From NCBI GenBank assembly GCA_963846565.1, contig CAWJWL010000005.1, positions 682,001 through 746,000 on the forward strand: a stretch of 64,000 nt of DNA. The letters run 5' to 3'. The translations under genes were made by a program, and so were the position numbers. Origin of the DNA: WHSW01 sp963846565 (GTDB taxonomy: Bacteria; Actinomycetota; Thermoleophilia; Solirubrobacterales; 70-9). Shown here in pieces: positions 50,765 through 59,199 of this stretch (position 1 is the first letter of the stretch; each line of letters begins with the position of its first letter). A model generated the notes under the pieces. That model was not told the DNA's origin, searched no databases, and was given only the letters and a program-made list of their open reading frames with translations.

Positions 50765-50834
50765 GAGCCGGGGATTGTAGGAGCGGCGCGCTTGACCTCC
50801 AACGCTGACGCCCGCGAAGTGTCGCCCCGCGCCC

Positions 50835-51248
50835 CTAGCGCTCGGCGGCAGCGGCGCGCGCCCGCTCCTCGGTCTCGAAGAAGCGCCAGTAGCGGATCAG
50901 TCCCGACTGCGGGTTGCGCTCGAGTACGCCGAAGGCCTCCGTCTCGATCTCGATCGAGCTGTTGCGGCCGCGCAGGCGGATCGAGAACTTGATCATCGCG
51001 ACCGTGTGGGAGACCGTCTCGACCTTTCGCAGGGAGGGCCGGTAGCTGGCCCACGCATCCTCGATTCCCTCGAGCCAGCGCCGCACGCCGTCGTGGCCGC
51101 GGTAGGTCCCGCCATCGACCGCCGCGAGGAGCGGGACGAACTCCGAGTCGGGATCGATGTAGGCGAGGAAGCCGTCGAGGTCGTGGGCGGCCAGGCTCGC
51201 CGCCGCGGCCACGGCCATCGCCTCCAGATCCGACCCCTGCTCGTTCAC
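50835..51248 (-). CDS. NTF2/SnoaL-like protein
   Basis: A 137-residue single-domain protein with the cone-shaped NTF2 fold: AVAAAASLAAHDLDGFLAYI, DPDSEFVPLLAAVDGGTY, RGHDGVRRWLEGIEDAW, and strands IKFSIRLRGRNSSIEIE. SnoaL-like folds bind small ligands or catalyse isomerisation; the function is unknown. The GTG start at 51248 overlaps the stop of the upstream membrane protein gene (GTGA). Earlier in-frame starts reach back to 51488 but the extra sequence is antisense-like Arg/Ala-rich. Confidence 0.75.
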   Translation of the reverse strand: MNEQGSDLEAMAVAAAASLAAHDLDGFLAYIDPDSEFVPLLAAVDGGTYRGHDGVRRWLEGIEDAWASYRPSLRKVETVSHTVAMIKFSIRLRGRNSSIEIETEAFGVLERNPQSGLIRYWRFFETEERARAAAAER

Positions 51249-51670
51249 CAGACCACGAGTATGTCGTCCGGGTCGCCCGGGTTGACGTAGACGGGCAGCT
51301 CGAGCCCCGGTTCCATCAGGTGGGCGGCGAAGCTCGAGATGATCATCCGCCGCTTCACCCGGCGCGGCGACATCCCCGGCACGTCGAGGTCGAGCTCGAG
51401 CGTCATCAGCGGCTGCTCGTTGATCAGCGCGCCTGAGCTTGCCGAGACCAGCGTGCCTCGCCCGCGAACGCCCGTCTTCCACAGCCACTCCTCGTGCTCG
51501 CCCCTGCGCTTCTGCTTGTAGGCATAGATTCCGAGCCCCGTCGCGACGACCATCCAGATCGGCCCGATCAGCATCGGGGACGGGAGCACGGTGAACTCGG
51601 CGATCGTGAAGGCGAGCCCGCCGAGAAAGAAGAAGGCGACCAGGAAGTAGCCGGTGCGGTTGATCTGCAT
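51245..51670 (-). CDS. Small membrane protein with two N-terminal helices
   Basis: A 141-residue protein with two hydrophobic helices (FLVAFFFLGGLAFTIAEFTV; MLIGPIWMVVATGLGIYA) and a cytoplasmic beta-rich domain (RGRGTLVSASSGALINEQP, LMTLELDLDVPG, ELPVYVNPGDPDDILVVW). The last stretch resembles the C-terminal pattern of DUF3592-like proteins (VYYDPxDPxxVxLV). Function unknown. It is coupled to the downstream NTF2-like gene. Confidence 0.7.
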   Translation of the reverse strand: MQINRTGYFLVAFFFLGGLAFTIAEFTVLPSPMLIGPIWMVVATGLGIYAYKQKRRGEHEEWLWKTGVRGRGTLVSASSGALINEQPLMTLELDLDVPGMSPRRVKRRMIISSFAAHLMEPGLELPVYVNPGDPDDILVVW

Positions 51671-51685
51671 CTGGCTAGCCGCGCC

Positions 51686-52258
51686 TCACTCGTGCGATTC
51701 CTCGTGGATCCGCTTCGCGACCATGGCGCTCGAGTCCCACAGCGCCTCGAGTCCGGCGAGGTTCGGATCGCCCTCTTCGACAGAGCAGAGCAGCGAGCCG
51801 TAGGCGAGCTCGAATGAGAAGTCGCCCGGCGTCTGCGTGCCGATCCAGTCGATGAACGTGGGGGAGAAGAGCTGGCGCGTCCAGTTCGGGTCCTGAAACG
51901 GACTGGTGGTCACCTCGAAGCGCTCGTTGAGCGCCTCGCTCTCGGTCCACTGGCGGGTGTTCCGCACCTCGAAGCCGTAGTGGGTGTCGGCGGTGATCCG
52001 CCCGCGGCGCTCGCACATGAGCCGGGGCACGAACGGCTGCGAGGCGGGTATGCGGGTGAAGACGACGTTGTAGGCGAAGCGGCCGTAGCGGTAGCGGGCG
52101 ATCATCCCGCTCAGGGCGTCGGTGAGCTCGCCCTCGAGGGCGTGGTCGAAGCCACCGCCCTTGGTCAAGAGCGGCGTCACCGCGCCCGGGAATTCGGACA
52201 CGGCCGCGCTCAGGCCGCGACTCGACGCGAGCGCCGTGTAGCTGTCGTCGAGCCCCAC
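51686..52258 (-). CDS. Hypothetical protein
   Basis: A 190-residue soluble protein from a GTG at 52258: VGLDDSYTALASSRGLSAAV, FDHALEGELTDALSGMIARY, RYGRFAYNVVFTRI, FVPRLMCERRGRI, FEVRNTRQWTESEALNERF and WIGTQTPGDFSFELAYGSLL. It has mixed alpha/beta sequence, one pair of Cys and no signal or membrane helix. No family is recognised. The gene is divergent from fumC, with 80 bases between the starts. Confidence 0.65.
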   Translation of the reverse strand: MGLDDSYTALASSRGLSAAVSEFPGAVTPLLTKGGGFDHALEGELTDALSGMIARYRYGRFAYNVVFTRIPASQPFVPRLMCERRGRITADTHYGFEVRNTRQWTESEALNERFEVTTSPFQDPNWTRQLFSPTFIDWIGTQTPGDFSFELAYGSLLCSVEEGDPNLAGLEALWDSSAMVAKRIHEESHE

Positions 52259-52338
52259 CGACGCCAGCCTATGAGAGCCGGGATGGCGGCGGCGAGCGGG
52301 TAGCCTGAGCACGAAGACTGAATGAGGGAAAGGACAGG

Positions 52339-53660
<1,322 letters not shown>

Positions 53661-53664
<4 letters not shown>

Positions 53665-54140
53665 GCGACGGGCTCGCCGAGCGGCGGACGGCGTTCATCA
53701 CGCACTGGTTCGAGCGCCTTCCACGTGACCTGCGCGCGATGCTCCGCGATGACGAGCTCGTCGAGGAGCTCTCACAGGACCTCCGGCCGCAACTCGCCGA
53801 GGGCTTTCACATCCTTCTCCGCGGCGATGAGGCGAGCGGCTTCAGTGAGCGCTACGAGGGCTGGGAGGGTTTCATCTCCGGCTGGCGGGAGTGGACCGAG
53901 CCCTACGCAACATACGAGTACGAGTTGCACGAGGTTGAGCAGCTGGGCGACATAAGCTTGGTCGGCGGCCGCCAGCTGGCCACCCTGGCCGGGGGCGGCG
54001 AGCCGATCGACTCACCGGCTGTCTGCGCGCTGTGGGTCTGGGACGGCGAGCTGATCGAGCGGATCGAGTTCCACCTGGACGGTGAGTTCGCCCATCGGCT
54101 GGCGCGTGAGGCCTCGAGTGACGGTTCGTTGCTGACTTAG
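53661..54140 (+). CDS. SnoaL-like/NTF2-fold hypothetical protein
   Basis: A 159-residue soluble protein. ITHWFERLPRDLRAMLRD is helical, FSERYEGWEGFISGWREWTE and YATYEYELHEVEQLGDISLV resemble the SnoaL-like pattern with a C-terminal ALWVWDGELIERIEFHLD strand pair. The GTG start overlaps the fumC stop. Function unknown; a link to the TCA cycle is only suggested by coupling. Confidence 0.65.
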
Positions 54141-54769
54141 TCCGAACCTGGGTCGTGGACGAGCCTCATCTCCCGCGCAAGAGATTCACTGGCATACGGT
54201 CCGTCGCCTTCGAGTTCACCGAGGACCGTCTCGACGATCTCCGGCGACTTGTTCTGGCTCATTTTCCGCTTCGCCACGATTCGCGTCGGCACAAGCCGAA
54301 GACCGACGGTCCCGCGGCTATCGCGGCGGGCATCGGCGGCGACCTCGGGTGTGGCGTCCAGCGGACGCGGATCGGCGACGCGTTGCTCGAAGTGAGCGAC
54401 GAGCCGCGTCAGGACCTCGAAGTTCTCCTCGGGCTCGAGCACCTCGGGTACCCCGGATAGGTGCGCGACGATGAAGTTCCAGGTCGGCACCTCGATGTGA
54501 TCGCCGTACCAGCTCGATGAGATGTACCCGTGCGGCCCCTGGACGATGACGAGGAGCTCGTGCTCGCCGAGCTCGTGCACCTTCTCATCAGGCCGGCCGA
54601 CGTGGGTCAGGATCGACAACTCCTCGCGGTCCTCCTCGAGCAGGATCGGATAGTGCGATGCGACCAGTCCGCTCGACGAGTTCGAGGCGAGGACCGCCCA
54701 CGGGTTCTCGCGGATCAGTCGCCTGATCTCGGTTTCGTCGGTGAGCTCGTAATAGGGGTTCTTACGCAC
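54137..54769 (-). CDS. PaiB/FMN-binding split-barrel protein
   Basis: A 210-residue protein of the PaiB family, flavin-reductase-like split barrel: VRKNPYYELTDETEIRRLIR, AVLASNSSSGLVASHYPILL, ILTHVGRPDEKVHELGEHEL and LLVIVQGPHGYISSSWYGD with the conserved WYGD and VPTWNFIVAHLSGVPEVL. PaiB was described in Bacillus as a negative regulator of sporulation/degradative enzymes but structurally is an FMN-binding protein. GTG start at 54769; a longer TTG start at 54901 would run antisense through the msrA start. Confidence 0.8.
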   Translation of the reverse strand: MRKNPYYELTDETEIRRLIRENPWAVLASNSSSGLVASHYPILLEEDREELSILTHVGRPDEKVHELGEHELLVIVQGPHGYISSSWYGDHIEVPTWNFIVAHLSGVPEVLEPEENFEVLTRLVAHFEQRVADPRPLDATPEVAADARRDSRGTVGLRLVPTRIVAKRKMSQNKSPEIVETVLGELEGDGPYASESLAREMRLVHDPGSD

Positions 54770-54870
54770 GATCGCTTCGAGTATCGCGCCACGCCGCCGT
54801 GGCTGTCGGGCGTAACGTAGGTGGTCGCCGATCGACGTATCGATAGGCACGAGATGAGGAGAACGAATCG

Positions 54871-55371
54871 ATGACTGAGTCCACGCGAACCGAGAAGGCA
54901 ACGTTTGGCGCCGGCTGCTTCTGGCAGGTCGAGGAGAACTTTCGCGCGATCGACGGCGTCGTCGACGCCCTCGTCGGCTATGAGGGCGGGCACGTTGACA
55001 ACCCGACCTACGAGCAGGTCTGCGGCGGCGACACCGGCCACGTCGAGGTGACCGAGGTCGAGTTCGACCCCGCGCGGGTCAGCTACGAGGACATCGTCCG
55101 CAAGTACTTCGAGATCCACGATCCGACCCAGCTCAACCGGCAGGGCCCGGATGTCGGCTTCCAGTACCGCTCGGTGATCTTCACCCACTCCGATGAGCAG
55201 GCTGAGACCGCCCGACGGGTGCTCGACGAGGAGCAGAAGCGGTTCCGCTCCCCGATCGTGACCGAGATCGAGGAGGCCAAGCCGTTCTGGCGTGCCGAGG
55301 AGTACCACCAGTGCTATCTCCAGAAGCGCCGCGAGAGCCCCGGCATCCTCTCGAGCCTGTTCGGCCGCTGA
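54871..55371 (+). CDS. msrA: Peptide-methionine (S)-S-oxide reductase
   Basis: A 166-residue MsrA. The catalytic motif GAGCFWQVEENF places the nucleophile at Cys16; YEGGHVDNPTYEQVCGGDTGH and YFEIHDPTQLNRQGPDVG follow, as expected. A resolving Cys is in EYHQCYLQKR. It repairs oxidised Met with thioredoxin as electron source, and trxA is 8 kb away. AGGAGA lies ~8 bases before the ATG. Confidence 0.93.
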   Translation: MTESTRTEKATFGAGCFWQVEENFRAIDGVVDALVGYEGGHVDNPTYEQVCGGDTGHVEVTEVEFDPARVSYEDIVRKYFEIHDPTQLNRQGPDVGFQYRSVIFTHSDEQAETARRVLDEEQKRFRSPIVTEIEEAKPFWRAEEYHQCYLQKRRESPGILSSLFGR

Positions 55372-55802
55372 GAGCGACCGCCCTAACCGTCGCCGCCATC
55401 CTAGCCCTCGCCGGCTGTGGGGGCGACGACGACGAGGATTCGGCCTCCGACCCGGTCGCGACCTCCGAGCTGACGATCACCGTCGATCCGGACGGCCCGG
55501 GTGGAGGGGACGCGCTCGAGGCCGAGATCTCCTGCCCGGGTGCGAACGCGCCGCCGAGCGCGTGCGAGGCGCTCGACGGGCTCCCCGCCAATGCCGCTGC
55601 ACCCGTGCCGGCCAGCCAGCCCTGCACTGAGATCTACGGCGGACCGGACGTCGTCACGATCACGGGCACGCTCGCGGGCGAGGAGATCGACACGGAGCTC
55701 ACCCGCGAAAACGGGTGCGAGATCGAGCGCTTCGAGCGCTTCGGGGAGCTGATCGCAGCGCTCTTCCCGGACTACGAGCCGGGGGCGTCGCTGGCGCCGT
55801 AG
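55311..55802 (+). CDS. Lipoprotein with subtilisin-inhibitor-like (SSI) domain
   Basis: A ~163-residue lipoprotein. ALTVAAILALAGCGGDDDED is a lipobox-type signal peptide (LALAGC), followed by an acidic linker. The mature domain has the spacing of Streptomyces subtilisin inhibitor-like proteins: SCPGANAPPSACEALDG, then PCTEIYGGPDVVTITGTLAG and TRENGCEIERFERFG, with four Cys giving the two SSI disulfides. The reactive-site loop would lie between PASQPCTE and YGGP. Members inhibit serine proteases. The start is uncertain: GTG at 55311 overlaps msrA by 61 bases; a CTG at 55368 would give a normal-length leader. Confidence 0.75.
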   Translation: MLSPEAPREPRHPLEPVRPLRATALTVAAILALAGCGGDDDEDSASDPVATSELTITVDPDGPGGGDALEAEISCPGANAPPSACEALDGLPANAAAPVPASQPCTEIYGGPDVVTITGTLAGEEIDTELTRENGCEIERFERFGELIAALFPDYEPGASLAP

Positions 55803-55971
55803 GACCAGTGCGAGCCACGACCTGATGTCACTTCACGGCGGTTTCGCTGCAGGCGCGCCGACCGCCGGCTAACGCATCACATTTCATCGTCATCTGCCGC
55901 TCGACGAAAGCTGCGCTTCGGACGACGAGTAGCCTTCTCGTGCCCGGGGCGCGGAGGCCCCGAAAACCGCA

Positions 55972-55994
55972 AAGGCCCGCCGGAAGCGGGCCTT
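55972..55994 (-). terminator. Rho-independent terminator of a minus-strand RNA
   Basis: AAGGCCCGC, five bases, GCGGGCCTT: a 9-bp stem followed on the minus strand by TTGCGGTTTTC. No protein gene on the minus strand ends near it, so it probably ends the transcript that begins with the tRNA-like gene at 56182. Confidence 0.65.
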
Positions 55995-55997
55995 GTG

Positions 55998-56091
55998 GCT
56001 GCGGCCGGGGAGCTACCCCGGACCCAACTGCCACTCGAACCAAAGTGTACGTCGGCGGGCGGGCTATGCCACGACGCCGCCCCCGACAGCC
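55998..56091 (-). ncRNA. Structured 3' trailer of the tRNA-like transcript
   Basis: The minus-strand sequence between the tRNA-like gene and the terminator is closed by GGCTGT (56086-56091) pairing with GCAGCC (55998-56003), and contains the hairpin CCGGGG-TAGCT-CCCCGG. It also has AGTGGCAGTTGGG (56023-56035), the exact complement of the tRNA-like anticodon arm, next to GGTTCGAGT, which resembles a T loop. It may be a second, degenerate tRNA or a regulatory tail. No protein reading is supported. Confidence 0.35.
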
Positions 56092-56093
56092 GG

Positions 56094-56182
56094 CGGAGCG
56101 CGAGGGACTCGAACCCCAACCGAGCGCTAACTCGATCGCACCAAGTGGCAGTTGGGCGCGACGCCTTGTCGCTTCACGCTCC
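56094..56182 (-). tRNA. Candidate class II tRNA with 8/4 acceptor-T branch, anticodon GCC (allo-tRNA-like)
   Basis: 89 bases, every arm pairs. Acceptor GGAGCGTG (56182-56175) with CGCGCTCC (56102-56095), 8 bp with one G-U. AA linker. D stem GCGAC/GTCGC around AAGGC. Anticodon arm CCAA/TTGG with loop CTGCCAC (T33 then GCC at 56149-56147). Long variable arm ATCGAG/CTCGGT around TTAGCG. T stem GGGG/CCCT (4 bp, one G-U) around TTCGAGT. Discriminator G at 56094, then CCG, so CCA is not encoded. The canonical 7/5 reading would leave a T-C mismatch in the T stem and a G instead of U8, so 8/4 fits better. The long arm and G discriminator are serine-tRNA-like, while the anticodon is that of glycine. 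8/4 tRNAs are a published but rare class that includes serine and suppressor-like allo-tRNAs. Confidence 0.6.
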
Positions 56183-56330
56183 GCACACCGCAGCCTGAAG
56201 CCGCGGGTGCCACGCGTGGCGCATAGTCGTCAGGGCATTGCGCCGGAAAAGAGACGTTTGTCGTCCAGAGTGCACCGTTTCGCGAGCGTCACCAGTCGAG
56301 CGCAGCGAGGGAGTACTCAACGGTGGATTA

Positions 56331-56347
56331 GTCAACCAGGGGTTGAC
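56331..56347. promoter_or_regulatory. Palindrome GTCAACC-AGG-GGTTGAC in a gene-free region
   Basis: Perfect 7-3-7 inverted repeat about 150 bases upstream of the tRNA-like gene (on the minus strand) and 80 bases beyond the stop of the truncated hemoglobin. The rest of 56183-56428 holds no gene I can support. A regulator binding site for the RNA transcript is plausible but no clear -35/-10 pair is visible. Confidence 0.35.
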
Positions 56348-56428
56348 AAATTGACCGCTCGGCGTGGTGGGCGCCGCCACTGAGGGTGCTTCTCCCCATG
56401 CAGAGCGAGCGTTCGCGGGCTGGCGGCG

Positions 56429-56908
56429 CTACGGCTGGTAGGGCGGCGCGACTCCCCAGCCCCACTTCGGCACCGGAGCCTGCTCGGCCACCTCGGCGTC
56501 CGACTGAGAGTTCGCCAGCGCGAGCCTCGTCCCCCACTCGACGTACCCCACGAAGGCGGCGCGGAACTCGGGGTCGTCCGGGAGGCCGGCGTCGTCGGCA
56601 GCGTGGCTCATCAGGGTTGCGAAGCGGAAGCGCATCTCCGGCGTGATCCCGAGGTCCCGGTGGTGGGCGAGCATGTTCTCGTAGCCGCCGTGATCGTCGG
56701 TGTAGCGAGGCGGGCCGCCGAACACCTCGCACCACCACGCTGTCAGGTGCGCCCGGTGGTCCTCGTGCACGCCGCCGGGGAACAGTGGCGAGAGGAGTTC
56801 ATCGCGCTCGACGCGGTCGTAGAACGCGTCGATCAGGCCGCGGAAGGCGGACTCGCCGCCGGCCCACTCGAAGAGCGTCGGTGTCCCACTGTCGTCCGCG
56901 GCGGCCAT
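56429..56908 (-). CDS. Truncated hemoglobin, group II
   Basis: A 159-residue 2-over-2 globin of the GlbO/YjbI type: FEWAGGESAFRGLIDAFYDR, DELLSPLFPGGVHEDHRAHL, TAWWCEVFGGPPRYTDDHGG (group II), and the proximal His region MLAHHRDLGITPEMRFRF. The WW/Trp at the G8 helix near WGTRLALANS is as in group II. It binds O2 or NO. The N terminus MAAADDSGTPTLFEWAGG is normal. No operon partner. Confidence 0.88.
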   Translation of the reverse strand: MAAADDSGTPTLFEWAGGESAFRGLIDAFYDRVERDELLSPLFPGGVHEDHRAHLTAWWCEVFGGPPRYTDDHGGYENMLAHHRDLGITPEMRFRFATLMSHAADDAGLPDDPEFRAAFVGYVEWGTRLALANSQSDAEVAEQAPVPKWGWGVAPPYQP

Positions 56909-56956
56909 GGGATCACCCTAGCCAGGCGGCTTGCTCGCCCGGCCATGGCGCGCGGA

Positions 56957-59101
56957 CTACCGCTTCAGCAGCGTGATCGTCTTGCTCTTCGTCTTGGGGC
57001 GACCGCAGTCCGGAGCGAATCTGACCTTGGCCGTGACCTGCGTCTTGCCCGTCTCGTTCAGCTTCTTGAGCGCCCGGCCCCGCGCCTTCACCAACAGGTT
57101 CAGCTTGCCCGCCTCCTTGGGCTGTTTGCCCTGACCCACGACTTCGCTCGTCTTCTTGAGCTTGAGCTTGCCGGAGAACGGCACCTTGACCGCCAGCTTC
57201 GCCGAACCGCGCTTCTTGTCCACCTTCGCCCCGCGGAGCTTCAGCTTGTTGGAGACCGGCGTTGCCACCGCGGACAGGCAGGCCGCGGCCTCGACGGAAC
57301 CGACGTCGGTGTTGTCCGATCCGCCTGCCGTGCGCACGCCCGGCAGGTGAACCGTGCGTTGGCTCCCCCGCTGATCCTGGGCGAGGCCGTTCGCGATCCC
57401 GGCGTCGAGCGCCGGGCTGTCTCCGTAGGGCTCGTGCGTGTACGTGGCCCCGCCGTTGTCGTAGAGCGGGCCGAGAGAAGGGTCCTCGCCGACGATATTG
57501 GAGCCGGCGGGGTCGCCGGTCATGGTGGCGAGGTAGGGCCTCTCCCCGATCAGGTTGAAGCCCGCTTGGAAGTAGCTGTAGCCGCCGCCCCCGCCGCCGA
57601 GGTCGGGGTCCGCGGCCGCCGCGTTGTCGGCCACGATCGTGCTCGACAACACCATCGTGTCGCCCGCTTTGCCTCCGGCGCAGGCTGCCCGCGGCGGGCG
57701 GAGCGGGGCGGGGTCCACGACACAATCGCCCCCGTACTGATAGATGCCGCCGCCGCCGTAGAGCAGCGAGCCGGCCTCGTTGCCGACGACCGTCGAGTTC
57801 CGGACCGTGACCGGGGTGTCGTACGCGTTGTACACCGAGGCGCCGCCGCCGCTCCGACCGGCGACGTTCCCCGAGATCGTGACGTTCTGTAGGAGCGTCT
57901 GGCCGGTGGGCCCGGCGATCAAGACCCCGCCACCGTCGCGTCGCACGGCACGATTGCCGGAGAGCGTGCTGTCGCTGATCGTCACCGGGGCGGCATTCGC
58001 TCCGTAGCCGACTGCCAGGCCGCCGCCGCTTCGATTGGCGTCGTTGCCCGAGATGGTCGTCCGCGCAACGGTCACTGCCCCGCTCGCACCCAGGTAGGCG
58101 GCGCCGCCGTCGGAGCGAGCGTAGTTGGAGAAGAGCGAGCTGTCGGCGATCTCGACCGAGGCCGACCCGGCGGCCGGGTCCCCGTACACGTAGACGCCGC
58201 CGCCGTAGCCCAGCGACTCGTTTCCGCCCACGCTGGTTCGGCGCATGCTCAGCGGGCTGTTGGCTGCGGCGATGCCGCCGCCGGAGGAGTCGGCCGTGTT
58301 GTAGGCGAACTTGCTGTCGGCGATATCGACCGTGGAGCCGCCCGCGTAGACGCCGCCGCCGTAGCCTTCCGAGCTGTTGGAGTCAACGCGTGCCTCGGCG
58401 AGCGAGAGTGCCGAGTTCGAGGCGTAGACGGCGCCGCCCGCCGCTGCCGCGGCGTTGCCGTTCATCCTCGAGCGCGTGATCGCAACCGTGGAGCCCGCTG
58501 CGTAGACGCCGCCCCCGTAGCCGTCGGTGCTGTTGTCGAGCACACGGGTATCAACGAGGCTGAGCGACGAGTCCAGGCTGTAGATGCCGCCGCCCGCCGC
58601 GGTCGCGGAGTTACCGGTGATCGTCGAGCGGGTGATCTGCAAGGCCGCCTCGGCGCTGTAGATCGCCCCTCCGTAATCGGCGTAGCCATCTTCGAGCGTC
58701 AGGTCCGCGATCGCGACCCCACGGTTGTTTGCGGGCATCCCGTAGAGGCTGAGGATGCGATCGGAACCCTCGGCATCGAGGGTCACCTGCTGGGCGCCGG
58801 GCCCGGCGATCCCGACCCCGTCGGTGACGGCGATCGCGCTGTTCAGCGTCACGTCGCCGCTCAGGGTCGACTGGAATACGACCTGGTCGAGACCGGGGTT
58901 TGTGTTCGCCTGGAGGACGGCGCGGCGAAGGCTTCCGGGGCCAGCGTTGTCGAGGTTTGAGACCGTGAACGTGTCGGCCTCCGCGCCGGGCGCGAGCACC
59001 GCCGCCCCGATCGTGGCCGCACCCATCGCGCCCGCCGACTTTCGCCGTCGCTCCCGTTTGAGGCGACGCTCGCCCTCCGCACGTCTTGCCCGTTCGGCCA
59101 T
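56957..59101 (-). CDS. Secreted right-handed beta-helix protein (pectate-lyase/CSLREA type)
   Basis: A 714-residue exported protein. The N terminus MAERARRAEGERRLKRERRR is very basic, then a short hydrophobic segment (AGAMGAATIGAAVLAPGAEA) ends in the cleavage site. TFTVSNLDNAGPGSLRRAV is the opening motif of choice-of-anchor/parallel beta-helix proteins. Many ~25-residue rungs follow (ITRSTITGNSATAAGGGIYS, VAITRSRMNGNAAAAAGGAV, and so on). From ~residue 605 a Lys-rich C-terminal domain (LKLRGAKVDKKRGSAKLAVK) may bind wall polymers. GAGAGAGG ribosome site. Surface adhesin or polysaccharide-binding role is inferred. Confidence 0.8.
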   Translation of the reverse strand: MAERARRAEGERRLKRERRRKSAGAMGAATIGAAVLAPGAEADTFTVSNLDNAGPGSLRRAVLQANTNPGLDQVVFQSTLSGDVTLNSAIAVTDGVGIAGPGAQQVTLDAEGSDRILSLYGMPANNRGVAIADLTLEDGYADYGGAIYSAEAALQITRSTITGNSATAAGGGIYSLDSSLSLVDTRVLDNSTDGYGGGVYAAGSTVAITRSRMNGNAAAAAGGAVYASNSALSLAEARVDSNSSEGYGGGVYAGGSTVDIADSKFAYNTADSSGGGIAAANSPLSMRRTSVGGNESLGYGGGVYVYGDPAAGSASVEIADSSLFSNYARSDGGAAYLGASGAVTVARTTISGNDANRSGGGLAVGYGANAAPVTISDSTLSGNRAVRRDGGGVLIAGPTGQTLLQNVTISGNVAGRSGGGASVYNAYDTPVTVRNSTVVGNEAGSLLYGGGGIYQYGGDCVVDPAPLRPPRAACAGGKAGDTMVLSSTIVADNAAAADPDLGGGGGGYSYFQAGFNLIGERPYLATMTGDPAGSNIVGEDPSLGPLYDNGGATYTHEPYGDSPALDAGIANGLAQDQRGSQRTVHLPGVRTAGGSDNTDVGSVEAAACLSAVATPVSNKLKLRGAKVDKKRGSAKLAVKVPFSGKLKLKKTSEVVGQGKQPKEAGKLNLLVKARGRALKKLNETGKTQVTAKVRFAPDCGRPKTKSKTITLLKR

Positions 59102-59199
59102 CGCGATCCTCTCTCGGCCTTCTTCCGCCCACCCTATACCGCGGATGGCTCGTCTCGGAAGTGCGACCTCGTCCAAATTGGTGGACCCGCGTACTCCGT

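Noticed and set aside
50765..50834. T-box leader upstream of ileS
   Set aside because: Only 70 bases separate the genes and no specifier hairpin or TGGNACC-type antiterminator bulge is visible.
55828..55893. Short minus-strand frame ending MTMKCDALAGGRRACSETAVK
   Set aside because: Only ~21 codons, without ribosome site, beyond the terminator of the RNA transcript.
56094..56182. tmRNA or SRP RNA as explanation of the RNA gene
   Set aside because: The length is ~89 bases with a closed cloverleaf; there is no tag-peptide frame and no SRP Alu/GGAAGCAG-type tip.
55940..56383. Plus-strand frames across the tRNA-like region
   Set aside because: They contain the REGLEPQP/RDSNPN-type peptides that arise when antisense tRNA T arms are translated; no start signals.
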